Shown piece after piece: positions 1-9,020 of a stretch of 64,000 bases of DNA (positions are counted from its first letter, which is position 1; each line of letters begins with the position of its first letter). The translations under genes and the position numbers were made by a program. Origin of the DNA: Thermotogota bacterium (GTDB lineage: Bacteria; Thermotogota; Thermotogae; Petrotogales; Petrotogaceae). The notes under the pieces are model-generated. The model had not been told where the DNA came from. It saw only the letters and a list, made by a program, of their open reading frames with translations, and ran no database searches. The stretch is taken from NCBI GenBank assembly GCA_029780115.1, contig JAKOZG010000016.1:1-64000 (forward strand). Direction: 5' to 3'.

Positions 1-1
1 A

Positions 2-472
2 CTAAGTAATCCTAAAGTTCAACTTGTATTTGAAGATGGTAGCAAATTCATAAAAAACTTTAAAAATGAATTTGATGTAATAATAATTGATTCAACTGAT
101 CCAACTGAAGGTGGTGGAGGTGCTCTTTACACGAAAGAATTTTATGAAGACTGTTTAGAAGCCCTCACTGAAAATGGTGTTTTCACGGCACAAACTGAAG
201 AACCATTCATGGAAAAAGAATGGATGGTTAAGGCCTATAAACGAATCAGCTCTGTATTTAACATTGCAAAACTATATATGGGATTTGTTCCGGAATATGC
301 ACCTGGTACATGGACATGGACATTTGCATCTAAAAACATCGATCCAATAAAAGACTTTGATCCTGAGAAGGTTAAGAACTTTGAAAAAGAACTGAAGTAC
401 TATAACGAGGAGATACATATAGCTTCGTTTGCGTTACCTAACTTTGTGAAAAATTTAATAGAGGATGTGTAA
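2..472 (+). CDS. speE: Spermidine synthase (polyamine aminopropyltransferase), 3' part
   Basis: The reading frame is open from the window edge and ends at TAA/TGA-flanked position 472, giving about 156 residues of the C-terminal half. It carries the signature region VIIIDSTDP followed by ALYTKEFYEDC, typical of the Rossmann-type aminopropyltransferases that move an aminopropyl group from decarboxylated SAM to putrescine. The aspartate in DSTDP is the family's catalytic/putrescine-binding position. The N-terminal beta domain and SAM-binding glycine loop lie outside the window. A strong hairpin terminator follows at once, so this is the last gene of its transcription unit. Substrate (putrescine, or agmatine as in some thermophiles) cannot be told from this part. 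Confidence 0.9.
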   Translation, partial: LSNPKVQLVFEDGSKFIKNFKNEFDVIIIDSTDPTEGGGGALYTKEFYEDCLEALTENGVFTAQTEEPFMEKEWMVKAYKRISSVFNIAKLYMGFVPEYAPGTWTWTFASKNIDPIKDFDPEKVKNFEKELKYYNEEIHIASFALPNFVKNLIEDV

Positions 473-480
473 AAAATAAA

Positions 481-508
481 AAACTTCGCTATGAATTTAG
501 CGAAGTTT
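481..508. terminator. Bidirectional Rho-independent terminator
   Basis: An 11-bp perfect stem (AAACTTCGCTA / TAGCGAAGTTT) closes a six-base loop and is followed by T5 on + and by a T-rich run on the minus strand. It lies between convergent speE and yigZ and can serve both. Confidence 0.85.
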
Positions 509-1126
509 TTACAATTCCCTTTCTGAGGTTCGAACAAAAGAAATTTCTTGTAATTTACTTTCAATAATAGGTAGAATCTTTTCTTTATAACTTTCAATTA
601 TTTCTATTTTTAAAAAAACATCTTCTGTAAATTTTTGATCCAAAAAGTATATACCTGGTTCTTTTGAGATCAATCGAAGAATTTGAGAATAATCAGAATA
701 GTCACATCGTACTGCGTAGATATAAGTAGTTTCATATTCAGCTAGTTTTGAGTTTTTAATTAATTCTTCTGCACAGGTAGAGTATGCATCTATCAACCCT
801 CTAATACCTAACTTTACTCCTCCATAATACCTGGTTACAACAATGGCGACATTCGATAGATCAAATTTTTCTATTGTACCATATATAGGTTTTCCAGCAG
901 TTCCTGAAGGTTCTCCATTATCTGAATAATGAAATAATTCTTGATCACCGTCTAAAATTTTATAGGCCCAGCAATTGTGTGTAGCGTTATTATATTTTTG
1001 AGTTATAACTTTTATAAAATTTTGGGCCTCTTCCAGGGTATTAACTTTTTGTGCATTTGCAATAAAAATTGATCTTTCTATATTAATAGAAGTTTCCTGA
1101 GACTCCTTAATTGAACGATATTTCAT
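509..1126 (-). CDS. yigZ: YigZ/IMPACT family protein
   Basis: The 205-residue protein matches the YigZ/YvyE (UPF0029, IMPACT) family. It shows the conserved core GEPSGTAGKPIYG and VVTRYYGGVKLGIRGL at about residues 70-115, and a ferredoxin-like C-terminal domain. Eukaryotic IMPACT acts in translational stress control; the bacterial role is not settled. The ATG start has a good ribosome binding site (AAGAGGT). The gene is the last one before the convergent terminator and is separated by about 180 bases from the ABC permease upstream, so it may have its own promoter. Family assignment is secure; molecular function is open. Confidence 0.9.
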   Translation of the reverse strand: MKYRSIKESQETSINIERSIFIANAQKVNTLEEAQNFIKVITQKYNNATHNCWAYKILDGDQELFHYSDNGEPSGTAGKPIYGTIEKFDLSNVAIVVTRYYGGVKLGIRGLIDAYSTCAEELIKNSKLAEYETTYIYAVRCDYSDYSQILRLISKEPGIYFLDQKFTEDVFLKIEIIESYKEKILPIIESKLQEISFVRTSEREL

Positions 1127-1305
1127 TATATTTACCTCTTAAAAATTCTTCTAATTGAGACTTTAGAAAATATAAAACACATATTTAAAAATGTTTTGGA
1201 ATTAGAATTTTTTTTAAAATACAGCGTAATTTCAAGATTTTGTGAAATCTAAATTTTCTAATTTTTTAAGTTCAAAAGTCTCTAGTTTCTCACTAATTGT
1301 TTCTT

Positions 1306-2481
1306 TTAAGTTTCTTGAGTTACCCTGATTAAAAATAATGATAAAAAGAAACAAAATAATCCAAAAATCATAAGTATAATGATTTCTTTGTATATGTCAA
1401 TTATCCCATATCCTAGCACTGTTAGCTTACGCCATGCATCTAACGAATATTTGACAGGAAAAATATAGGAGAATTTTTCTAAAAACCCACCCTTTGGGAC
1501 TGGAATCAGCACATTTCCAAAAACGAACATTAATCCTATAACTGCGGTAACTAGATATGAGGCAGCCTTAGCACTTTTTAAGAAGGATGAAAGTACTAAA
1601 CCAAAGGCGGTAAAAGTAAATACCGATACAAATATTAATAAAAATAAATGCCAGCTTACAGCCAGTGAATGAACGCCCAAAAGCCTGAACATTCCCCATG
1701 AAAAAATTCCTATAACAAAACCAAATAGTAGATATGCCAGCAGCTTAGCAACGGTAAAAACTCTTATTGAAAGACCATTTGAAAGATATAAATCAAGCAA
1801 TTTTGATTCTCTTGCTTGACCTAAAGAATTTGAGATACCAATCATTGAAGAAATGAGAATAGCTACTACAGCAACAATTGGCGCGAACATATCGTTAATT
1901 CCAAAACTGTCTGAGTCTGATTCTATAAGCGTTTTTTCCTTAGCATTTGGTATTAACATTTTAATTTCCGGTTTAGGCCTAGTTTCATCAACTCCAATTC
2001 CACCACCTAACAGGAACTCAGTCGTAGATCCTACCCTTATTTCTGGAATTCCTGCTAGTTCATCAAACACAGCTTTAAAGGCTGTATAAATCATGAGGCT
2101 GTTCTGGATATTATGTGGGTTAGGAACTACATACAAAGACGTTTGAACCTTATTTACCAAATCATTGGCAAAACCTTTTGGAATTATGATAATTGAATCA
2201 TAATTTCCTTGTTCTATTAGCCTGTTGAAATCTTCTTCAGTACTAATTTCCACAGTATTTTCAAAACTTAGAAATTGTTTTATAAGTAAAAATGTAAAGT
2301 TACCTAAAAAACTTTTATCTTGGTTATAAATAACCAAACTAAAGTTTTGCGTGAGGTTTTTGGGATAAAAGGAGGAACCTAAAAATGCTAGAATTGTGGG
2401 GACTATAATACTTAAGATTAACACTGCACGACTTCTGAAAATCTTTTTAATTTCGTACCACATCATTTTTAAGGATTTCAT
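1306..2481 (-). CDS. ABC-2 type transporter permease
   Basis: The 391-residue membrane protein has one N-terminal transmembrane helix (about residues 17-40). A large extracytoplasmic domain (about 45-200) follows, then five C-terminal hydrophobic helices. This is the ABC2_membrane_3 / NatB-like arrangement used in export of lipids, drugs or sodium. A GGGAGG site precedes the ATG by a few bases. No ATP-binding subunit lies next to it: the flanking genes are mnmE and yigZ. The permease must borrow an ATPase encoded elsewhere, or be a leftover half of a transporter. Substrate is unknown. Confidence 0.75.
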   Translation of the reverse strand: MKSLKMMWYEIKKIFRSRAVLILSIIVPTILAFLGSSFYPKNLTQNFSLVIYNQDKSFLGNFTFLLIKQFLSFENTVEISTEEDFNRLIEQGNYDSIIIIPKGFANDLVNKVQTSLYVVPNPHNIQNSLMIYTAFKAVFDELAGIPEIRVGSTTEFLLGGGIGVDETRPKPEIKMLIPNAKEKTLIESDSDSFGINDMFAPIVAVVAILISSMIGISNSLGQARESKLLDLYLSNGLSIRVFTVAKLLAYLLFGFVIGIFSWGMFRLLGVHSLAVSWHLFLLIFVSVFTFTAFGLVLSSFLKSAKAASYLVTAVIGLMFVFGNVLIPVPKGGFLEKFSYIFPVKYSLDAWRKLTVLGYGIIDIYKEIIILMIFGLFCFFLSLFLIRVTQET

Positions 2482-2618
2482 TTTATCCTCCCACTATAAT
2501 ACTTAGTCAATTTAAGAAATGAAATAAAAACAATTGAATTAATCAAACATTTCTGTCTTTGTAATATTTATTATCTTTTACTTTCAGTAACTCTCGTTCG
2601 CTTGTTTTAATATATTTA

Positions 2619-3974
2619 CTATTTTCCTACACAAAAATTTGAGAATATCGTGTTGAGTAATTCTTCTGTATAATTTTCTCCCGTTAGCTCATAGATCTTT
2701 TCTAATGCTTTTCTTATATCAATCATTGCCACGTCGTTTGGAAAACCGCTCTCTAATGAATTGAGAGCTTTTAATAGATAAAGCTTTGACATTTCTAAAG
2801 TATTTTTTTGTCTCATATTAGTTAAAGTTGGTTCTTCAATATTAACCTTTTCAAAGTATAGTTCATAAATTTTATCTTCCAAGGATTTTATTTCCCTATT
2901 TTTTGCCGAAATAGTGACAATATCGTACTTTTTTTCAAAAAGTTTAGTAGGACAATTGCTTAATTTAAAATTTTCTGAATCTGATTTGTTGAGAACTATT
3001 ATAACAGTTTTATTTTTTAAATCTTTTATTTTGCTATAAATCAATTCATCTTCATAATCAAAAGGAGTAGTTCCATCTAAAATAAACAGAATTAAATCAG
3101 ATTCATCGATTGCATTTAAAGTTCTTTCAATTCCTATTTTTTCTATCTTATCTTCTGTACGCCTAATTCCTGCTGTATCAATGAGTTTTAACAAAATGCC
3201 GTTGATGTTCAAATTCTCCTCTATTGTGTCTCTTGTGGTACCTGGAATTTCAGTAACAATAGCCCTATCTTTCTTTAACAAAGCATTTAAAAGTGTACTC
3301 TTACCAGAATTTGGTTTTCCAACAATGACAGTTTTAACTCCTTCAACAGCAATAATTCCATTATCTGCTTCAGTTAATATTTTATCAATTTTTTTCATAA
3401 TGTATAAAATCTTTTCTTTTAAATCTGACGAATTAATTTCTACTTCATCAGGATAATCCAATTCTACTTCTATCTCGGCTGCCATGTTCATCAATAGTCT
3501 TTTAAGTTCTTCGATTGCTTCAGAAAGCTGATTATCTTTTAATAATTTCAATGTTGCATTTAGCGAAAAAGGCGTTTCTGATTTAATTAAACTATTTATT
3601 GCTTCTGCTTTAATTAAATCCATTTTTCCATTCAATACAGCTCTTTTTGAAAATTCTCCAGGGAGTGCTTGACGTGCTCCTGACTTTATTACCGTTTTTA
3701 AAACATTATATGTAACTAATTTTCCACCATGGCAAAAAATTTCTAACATATCTTCTCCTGTATACGAATTGGGTTGTTTGTGGAACACCCAAGTGATTTC
3801 ATCTACTATTTGATCCTCATCGTATACCCATCCATAATACATTTTTTTGGGCTTATATTTATTCTTTTTTAAGCTTTTGTTTATTATATTCGCTACTTCT
3901 TTTCCCGAAACTCTTACAACTCCTATAGCTCCCATCCCTAGTGGAGTCGAAATAGCGGCAATTGTATCATACAT
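2619..3974 (-). CDS. mnmE: tRNA uridine-5-carboxymethylaminomethyl modification GTPase MnmE
   Basis: MnmE acts with MnmG to install the cmnm5 group on wobble U34 of several tRNAs, using a folate-linked one-carbon unit. The 451-residue protein has the N-terminal folate-binding domain (APLG-like start TIAAISTPLG). An inserted G domain carries G1 GKPNSGKST, G2 TTRDT, G3 DTAG and G4 NKSD, and the protein ends in FCVGK, which holds the essential C-terminal cysteine. I chose ATG 3974 rather than the GTG at 3986, because that GTG lies inside the AGAGGTG ribosome binding site that serves 3974. The gene follows mfd after 15 bases, so the two are probably co-transcribed. Confidence 0.96.
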   Translation of the reverse strand: MYDTIAAISTPLGMGAIGVVRVSGKEVANIINKSLKKNKYKPKKMYYGWVYDEDQIVDEITWVFHKQPNSYTGEDMLEIFCHGGKLVTYNVLKTVIKSGARQALPGEFSKRAVLNGKMDLIKAEAINSLIKSETPFSLNATLKLLKDNQLSEAIEELKRLLMNMAAEIEVELDYPDEVEINSSDLKEKILYIMKKIDKILTEADNGIIAVEGVKTVIVGKPNSGKSTLLNALLKKDRAIVTEIPGTTRDTIEENLNINGILLKLIDTAGIRRTEDKIEKIGIERTLNAIDESDLILFILDGTTPFDYEDELIYSKIKDLKNKTVIIVLNKSDSENFKLSNCPTKLFEKKYDIVTISAKNREIKSLEDKIYELYFEKVNIEEPTLTNMRQKNTLEMSKLYLLKALNSLESGFPNDVAMIDIRKALEKIYELTGENYTEELLNTIFSNFCVGK

Positions 3975-3989
3975 TAATCGATTCACCTC

Positions 3990-6911
3990 TTAAGAAAAAA
4001 TATTTTCCATATATTCGATATCGTCTTTCGGTCCATAAGCAATCAATTCATTGCTATTTGGGTAATAAAAAGCTCTTCTTGAATGTTTATTGTATTTTTC
4101 CACTGTAGGTTTTACGTCTTCTAAAAATTTAAATGTGATAAACGAGTCTCCTATTTCTATTTCTCTTATACCTTCCATATTTGCCTTGACTCTAATTATC
4201 GCATATTTGAACAATTTTTCGACTTCATTAGGAAGTTTTCCATAACGATCCCTTACTTCTACTTTTATATCTTCAACCTCTTCAGGAGTTTTTGCTACAG
4301 CAATTCTTCTATAAATTCGCATTCGTTCGATTGAATTTGGTATATACTCTTCTGGGATAACAAGTGAACCTTTTATTCCTTTAATCTCTGTATAAGTTTG
4401 TGGCTTGAAATGTTCTTCAACATCTTTTATACCGTACTCAACGAGAGCCCTATTGAGCATTTCTTTATATAGATGTAATCCAACAGTGTTTATATGGCCT
4501 TTTTGTTCTAACCCTAATAGATCTCCATACCCTCTTATTTCCATATCCCTTAATGACAGTTTTAGTCCACTTCCAGGCTCGTTATATTGTTTTATAGCTT
4601 CTAATCTTTTCTTAGCTTCTAGAGTAAGTTCCTTTTTATATAAAAAGTAAGCAAATGCTCTTTTGTTTGATCTTCCTACTCTTCCTTTTAACTGGTATAA
4701 CTGAGCAATACCGTATCTTTCTGAATCATCCACTATTAAAGTATTCACGTTTGGTATATCTATTCCATTTTCTAAGATAGTTGTGGAAAGTAGTAAATCT
4801 ATCTTGCCAGAATAAAAATCATTCATAGTTTTTATAAAATCTTTTTTATGTGAACTTCCATGCACTACTCCTATCTTAACTTCTGGAATAAGTTTTTGTA
4901 AATTTTTGTAAATGGACTCAAGTTCCTGAATCCTGTTGTGAATATAAATAGTTTGTCCACCTCTAGCCTTTTCCCTCAAAACTGCTGTACGAACCAATTT
5001 ATCAGAATATTCGCCAACGTATGTTTGGATAGGTAATCTTCCCAAAGGGGGGGTAGAAATAGTTGAAATTTCTCTAAGGCCACTTATAGACATATATAAT
5101 GTTCGAGGAATTGGAGTAGCACTCATCATTAAGAAATTTACCCCTTCACTTAACTTCTTGAATTTTTCCTTTTGGAGGACACCAAACCTTTGTTCTTCGT
5201 CTATTATTACTAAACCCAATCTTTTTATTTGTAATGAGTCAGATAACAAGGCATGTGTGCCTATTATTATATCTATTTCTCCTTTTTTTATTTTATCAAA
5301 AATTATATCTTTTTCCTTAGGAGTTTTATGCCTGGTTGCCAATTCTATTTTTAAACCAAAAGGTTCCATTCTTTCTTTAAAACTTTCATAGTGTTGAGTG
5401 GATAGTATAGTAGTTGGAGCAAGCAATAAAACTTGATAATTAGATACAACTGTTCTAAAAGCTGCCCTCATAGCTACTTCAGTTTTTCCAAATCCAGAGT
5501 CTCCTGCCAACAACCTATCCATTGGTCGTGGGCTTGCTAGATCTGCTAGTACCTCAGCAATACTTTTTTCTTGGTCAGGAGTTTCGATATATGGAAAACT
5601 TTCTCTAAATTTCTCTTCTAACTCTTTATCTCCAAATAATTGAATGCCTTTTTGATTTTCTCTCACTGCATATATCTGAAGAAGTTCTTTTATTTTTCTT
5701 CTTATTTGATCGTCTACTTTTTTCTTAGTTGACTTCCATTTTTTACCGTTTAAGGAAGAAATAGTTACGCTTGACGAGTCACCTATATATTTTGAAAGTT
5801 TATCTAGTCTTCCAACTGGAACGTAAACTTTTGCATTATTTGCATATTCTAAAGTAATATATTCACGCAATCCCATTGCAGTTTCAACTTTGTTTACTCC
5901 AAGATATATGCCAATTCCATAATCTTCATGAACGACTAAGTCGCCCTCTTTAAGATCTTCCCAGTCTAAAAGAGGTATGTAATCGATCCTGTTATCTTCT
6001 TTTTTAGTTTTTTTAAAGTATATTTTTTCTAATTTTAGCTCAGCTTCTTTGTAATTGATTTTATTTAAAATCTCTAAAGTATGACCAGAAAAAGTTTTAT
6101 AGATTTTCCTTTTTAGCTCATTGTCACACATTTCGAAGTTTTCTCTTTCTTTTTCAACAAATGATTTGATTACTTCTTCTTTGTTCACAATGTAAATTTC
6201 ACAATTTTTATCTAAATAACTCAAGATGCTATTTTTATCTTTATAAAAAAAAGAAGGAATGGAATTGAGATTATCCATCGAAATGCTGTTTTGTTTTGTT
6301 TCTAATGCATATCGCGACATTCTTTCTACAAAAAGATCTATATTTTCATCATATTTTTGTATCTCTGAACCTGGTACTATTTCAAATTCCTTTAAACTCT
6401 TAATCGACCTTTGAGAATATATATCAAATAAAGTTACTCTATCTATTTCTGTGTCAAAAAGTTCTATTCTCACCGGTTCTTCATACAAGGGAATATAAAT
6501 ATCTCTAACGAAACCTCTTTTAGCATAATCTCCTGGCGAATTCACTTCTTCAGATAGAATGTATCCTAATTTATATATTTCATCACTGGATAAATCAAGT
6601 TTCTCTCCAATTTTATACTTCTTTATTATAAAATCTTTTTTGGGAACAGTAAATCGAGATAATGCACTTAAAGTAGTTAAAATTGTGACTTTTTTGTTTT
6701 TAGCTAAAGAATAAAGAACTTTTATTCTTTGGGCTTTAATGTTAGCCGATACATCTAAATTCTCAAAAGGGAATATATCAAAATCAGGATAAAATAAGCA
6801 ATTCTCTACTTCATCTAATCCATAATAATAATTTTCTGGAATTATTATTAAAACTTGCTTATTTACTTTTTTTAACGATTCTATAAAGCTAAACAATTCG
6901 GTTGAAACCAC
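3990..6911 (-). CDS. mfd: Transcription-repair coupling factor Mfd
   Basis: Mfd removes RNA polymerase stalled at DNA damage and recruits UvrA. The 973-residue protein is shorter than the roughly 1150 residues of E. coli Mfd. In order it has a reduced UvrB-like N-terminal module and a CarD-type RNA polymerase interaction domain near residue 315 (DLVVHEDYGIGIYLG). The RecG-like translocase follows, with Walker A AGDSGFGKTE and the DEEQ box, then the TRG region (GSGLKLSLRDMEIRG) and a C-terminal domain. The start is GTG with AGGAGGT ten bases ahead. About 200 bases separate it from the upstream small gene, and a 12-bp palindrome lies in that gap. Confidence 0.96.
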   Translation of the reverse strand: MVSTELFSFIESLKKVNKQVLIIIPENYYYGLDEVENCLFYPDFDIFPFENLDVSANIKAQRIKVLYSLAKNKKVTILTTLSALSRFTVPKKDFIIKKYKIGEKLDLSSDEIYKLGYILSEEVNSPGDYAKRGFVRDIYIPLYEEPVRIELFDTEIDRVTLFDIYSQRSIKSLKEFEIVPGSEIQKYDENIDLFVERMSRYALETKQNSISMDNLNSIPSFFYKDKNSILSYLDKNCEIYIVNKEEVIKSFVEKERENFEMCDNELKRKIYKTFSGHTLEILNKINYKEAELKLEKIYFKKTKKEDNRIDYIPLLDWEDLKEGDLVVHEDYGIGIYLGVNKVETAMGLREYITLEYANNAKVYVPVGRLDKLSKYIGDSSSVTISSLNGKKWKSTKKKVDDQIRRKIKELLQIYAVRENQKGIQLFGDKELEEKFRESFPYIETPDQEKSIAEVLADLASPRPMDRLLAGDSGFGKTEVAMRAAFRTVVSNYQVLLLAPTTILSTQHYESFKERMEPFGLKIELATRHKTPKEKDIIFDKIKKGEIDIIIGTHALLSDSLQIKRLGLVIIDEEQRFGVLQKEKFKKLSEGVNFLMMSATPIPRTLYMSISGLREISTISTPPLGRLPIQTYVGEYSDKLVRTAVLREKARGGQTIYIHNRIQELESIYKNLQKLIPEVKIGVVHGSSHKKDFIKTMNDFYSGKIDLLLSTTILENGIDIPNVNTLIVDDSERYGIAQLYQLKGRVGRSNKRAFAYFLYKKELTLEAKKRLEAIKQYNEPGSGLKLSLRDMEIRGYGDLLGLEQKGHINTVGLHLYKEMLNRALVEYGIKDVEEHFKPQTYTEIKGIKGSLVIPEEYIPNSIERMRIYRRIAVAKTPEEVEDIKVEVRDRYGKLPNEVEKLFKYAIIRVKANMEGIREIEIGDSFITFKFLEDVKPTVEKYNKHSRRAFYYPNSNELIAYGPKDDIEYMENIFS

Positions 6912-6971
6912 TATTTAAATACCTCCTAAATCTTGCACCTTTTACTTCTTTTAAATTCTAACTTGAGTTTA

Positions 6972-6983
6972 GAGTAGCTACTC
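6972..6983. repeat. 12-bp perfect palindrome upstream of mfd
   Basis: GAGTAGCTACTC is a perfect palindrome about 60 bases before the mfd start. It could be a small hairpin or a dimeric repressor site. No matching copy was noticed elsewhere in the window. Confidence 0.35.
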
Positions 6984-7110
6984 ACTTCAAAACTTTATAA
7001 GATCTTATTTTTGTGAATTACATATTATATGTTTTGATTAACGAAGAAGAGTTACCCTCCTTATAGCCGCTTGCCTTCAATTCCCCTACACATAAATATT
7101 TTTTGATATT

Positions 7111-7491
7111 TTAGTAATTGATTTCATTTATCTTTAACTCTATCTTTTTTGTCGTATTTATTATTGGTCTGATCCGTATATTCTCAATATGAATAAGTGT
7201 AGAAGTGTTAGCAATCTTTTTACTACATATAGTTATACCAAATAAAATAGAATTTTCTGTTATAATTCTTTTAAAATTGTTGTTTATCCAGGAAACATCA
7301 AAACCTTCTACAAAAAAAATCTCCTTTTTCAAAGGAGGGATTTCTATTATTTTCTCAAAGCTTTTTGTATCTTTGAAATTTATGGTAAATCTTAATATTT
7401 CGCTATCAATTTTTTTTAACTTAACCTCATGAAAATGTATTTTTATATTTGTATCGATAATATGGATGTTTAACTTTCGTTCATTGTGCAT
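7111..7491 (-). CDS. Hypothetical protein at the end of the motility operon
   Basis: The 126-residue protein is lysine- and isoleucine-rich and predicted to be mostly beta-strand, with no signal peptide or membrane helix. I do not recognise a family. Its ATG lies 22 bases inside the previous gene, which implies translational coupling. It has a GAGGCG ribosome site about 11 bases upstream. Position after fliA and two other unknown genes suggests a motility or cell-surface role, but that is inference from context only. The spaced pattern near its C-terminus (SILFGITI) is loosely PilZ-like, not enough for an assignment. Confidence 0.65.
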   Translation of the reverse strand: MHNERKLNIHIIDTNIKIHFHEVKLKKIDSEILRFTINFKDTKSFEKIIEIPPLKKEIFFVEGFDVSWINNNFKRIITENSILFGITICSKKIANTSTLIHIENIRIRPIINTTKKIELKINEINY

Positions 7492-7967
7492 ATATAAATC
7501 AACGCCTCTTTCAAACGCTTAAAAGGTTCAAAAATATTGTATTTGTCAACATAAAACTTGATTTTTTTCAAAGCATTGGAATCGATAACTTTTGAAGCGT
7601 AAAATTTTAAACTCTTATTATCTCTTAATGGAATTACGCCTTCTTTTTCTTTTACTTCGAAACCTTTGTTATAACTTAACTCAACTATGTATACTAAAAT
7701 CTTGTCTGTATCAACATAGTTTATGAGTTCCTGATCATCTGTGAAAACCAAATCAACGTCATATGGATTAAAAAGCTCCTCACTTCTGAGTATTTCATAA
7801 GCTAGATAATTTTTTAAATTATCTCCGTATATAATTTTTTGGATTTCTGAAGGCTTGAACGGTTCTGTATACTTAAAGGACACAGGAATTCCATTTTCAT
7901 TTATAATAAGTAATCCTCCTGCATATTTTTCATCACTCGAAACATAAAGAGAAAAGTAACCTACCAT
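7470..7967 (-). CDS. Conserved hypothetical protein in the motility operon
   Basis: The 165-residue soluble protein begins with a short beta-rich segment (GYFSLYVSSDEKYAGGLL), followed by mixed alpha/beta sequence. I do not recognise a domain. The ATG at 7967 is preferred to the GTG at 7976, because that GTG is part of the AAGGGTG ribosome site. It starts 26 bases after the preceding small gene and overlaps the next one by 22 bases, so it belongs to the fliA-proximal operon. A regulatory or accessory flagellar function is possible but unsupported by sequence. Confidence 0.7.
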   Translation of the reverse strand: MVGYFSLYVSSDEKYAGGLLIINENGIPVSFKYTEPFKPSEIQKIIYGDNLKNYLAYEILRSEELFNPYDVDLVFTDDQELINYVDTDKILVYIVELSYNKGFEVKEKEGVIPLRDNKSLKFYASKVIDSNALKKIKFYVDKYNIFEPFKRLKEALIYICTMNES

Positions 7968-7993
7968 TTTTTTCACCCTTTTTATTTACATAT

Positions 7994-8299
7994 TTACAAT
8001 CTTAAATCTAAAATTTTTCCTCTGTAATCATCAATTTTAAAGACTGACTCATTATCTGAATCGTCCTTAACATTTCTTTGAGAAAAAGTAGCTCTTCTTG
8101 ATAAATCGTTGTTTAGATATTTTTTTTCAGCTCTATCTTTATTTTTCACTTTACGATGCAAAGTTTGGGAGTATTCAGTAGCTTGTTTAACCAATAATAA
8201 ATTTTTAGCTGAATCATAAGACTGTGAAATAGCTTGAACATTTTCAGCTACATTAACAGACTTTGTTAATAAAATTTGGATTTCATGGCTTGAAGGCAT
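7994..8299 (-). CDS. Small hypothetical protein downstream of fliA
   Basis: The 101-residue protein is highly charged, with a helical N-terminal half (about residues 1-55) and a basic, probably disordered middle. No known domain is recognised. A longer reading frame begins at TTG 8329 inside fliA. The ATG at 8299 has GGGTGG eight bases upstream and lies 20 bases after the fliA stop, so I use it. Its small size, helical start and placement beside sigma-28 recall anti-sigma or export-chaperone genes. No FlgM-like motif is visible, so this remains a guess. Confidence 0.65.
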   Translation of the reverse strand: MPSSHEIQILLTKSVNVAENVQAISQSYDSAKNLLLVKQATEYSQTLHRKVKNKDRAEKKYLNNDLSRRATFSQRNVKDDSDNESVFKIDDYRGKILDLRL

Positions 8300-8318
8300 T
8301 TCTATCGCCACCCAACAT

Positions 8319-9008
8319 TTACTCTTCAATCATTTTCTTAAGTTTAATAAGAATTTGACTATGTATTTGTGAAACCCTTGATTCACTTATTTCTAGAATT
8401 TCTCCAATTTCTCTAAAAGTTAAATTATCATCGTAATATAAGGACAAAATAAGCTGCTCTCTCTGAGGTAATTGCTCAATACAACTTTTTAATTTCTCTT
8501 TAAAGATTTCTTTGTAAGCTATAACTTCTGGGTCATTACTTTCATCTTTCTCAACATACCAATTTCCTTCGTCATTATCAAAAAAGTAACCATCTAGTTG
8601 AAGAATCTGCCTTTTCGCAATTGAAAATTTTATCTTGTCCACATCATTTTCATCGATATTCAGTTTCTCTGCTATCATTTTATCGTCTAAATATTCGTCT
8701 TCCCCACATTCATATACTAAATCTTCATATTTCTTGATAAGCGATCTAGTTTCTTTTGGAAGCCAATCTATTTTACGTAAATAATCAATCATTGCACCTT
8801 TTATTCTTTTCGTTGCATATGTGTTAAAAGAAGCCCCTTTTTTTGGATCAAATTTTCTGTATGATTGTAGTAAGCCTATTATTCCTTCTTGAATAAGATC
8901 GTCTAATTCAACATTTTTTGGAAGAGTACTTTTTAAATTTAGAGCCATATACTTTATTTTCGGTAAATAATCTAAAACTAATTGTTCTTCATCAAAATTA
9001 TACTTCAT
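8319..9008 (-). CDS. fliA: RNA polymerase sigma-28 factor (FliA/SigD/WhiG family)
   Basis: The 229-residue sigma factor directs transcription of late flagellar and chemotaxis genes. Region 2 is visible at about residues 10-85 (LDDLIQEGIIGLLQSYRKFDP and the following RIKGAMIDYLR). Region 3 follows, and region 4 near the C-terminus has the helix-turn-helix LTFREIGEILEISESRVSQ. Region 1 is absent, as expected for this class. The gene sits 12 bases after cheD in the motility operon. I did not find a clear sigma-28 promoter in the window. Confidence 0.95.
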   Translation of the reverse strand: MKYNFDEEQLVLDYLPKIKYMALNLKSTLPKNVELDDLIQEGIIGLLQSYRKFDPKKGASFNTYATKRIKGAMIDYLRKIDWLPKETRSLIKKYEDLVYECGEDEYLDDKMIAEKLNIDENDVDKIKFSIAKRQILQLDGYFFDNDEGNWYVEKDESNDPEVIAYKEIFKEKLKSCIEQLPQREQLILSLYYDDNLTFREIGEILEISESRVSQIHSQILIKLKKMIEE

Positions 9009-9020
9009 TATTCCTTCTCC

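Noticed and set aside
527-535. GGTTCGAAC, resembling a tRNA T-arm
   Set aside because: It lies inside the well-supported yigZ coding region and no cloverleaf can be built around it.
3984-3986. GTG as the start of mnmE
   Set aside because: It is part of the AGAGGTG ribosome site; ATG 3974 has correct spacing and matches the family N-terminus.
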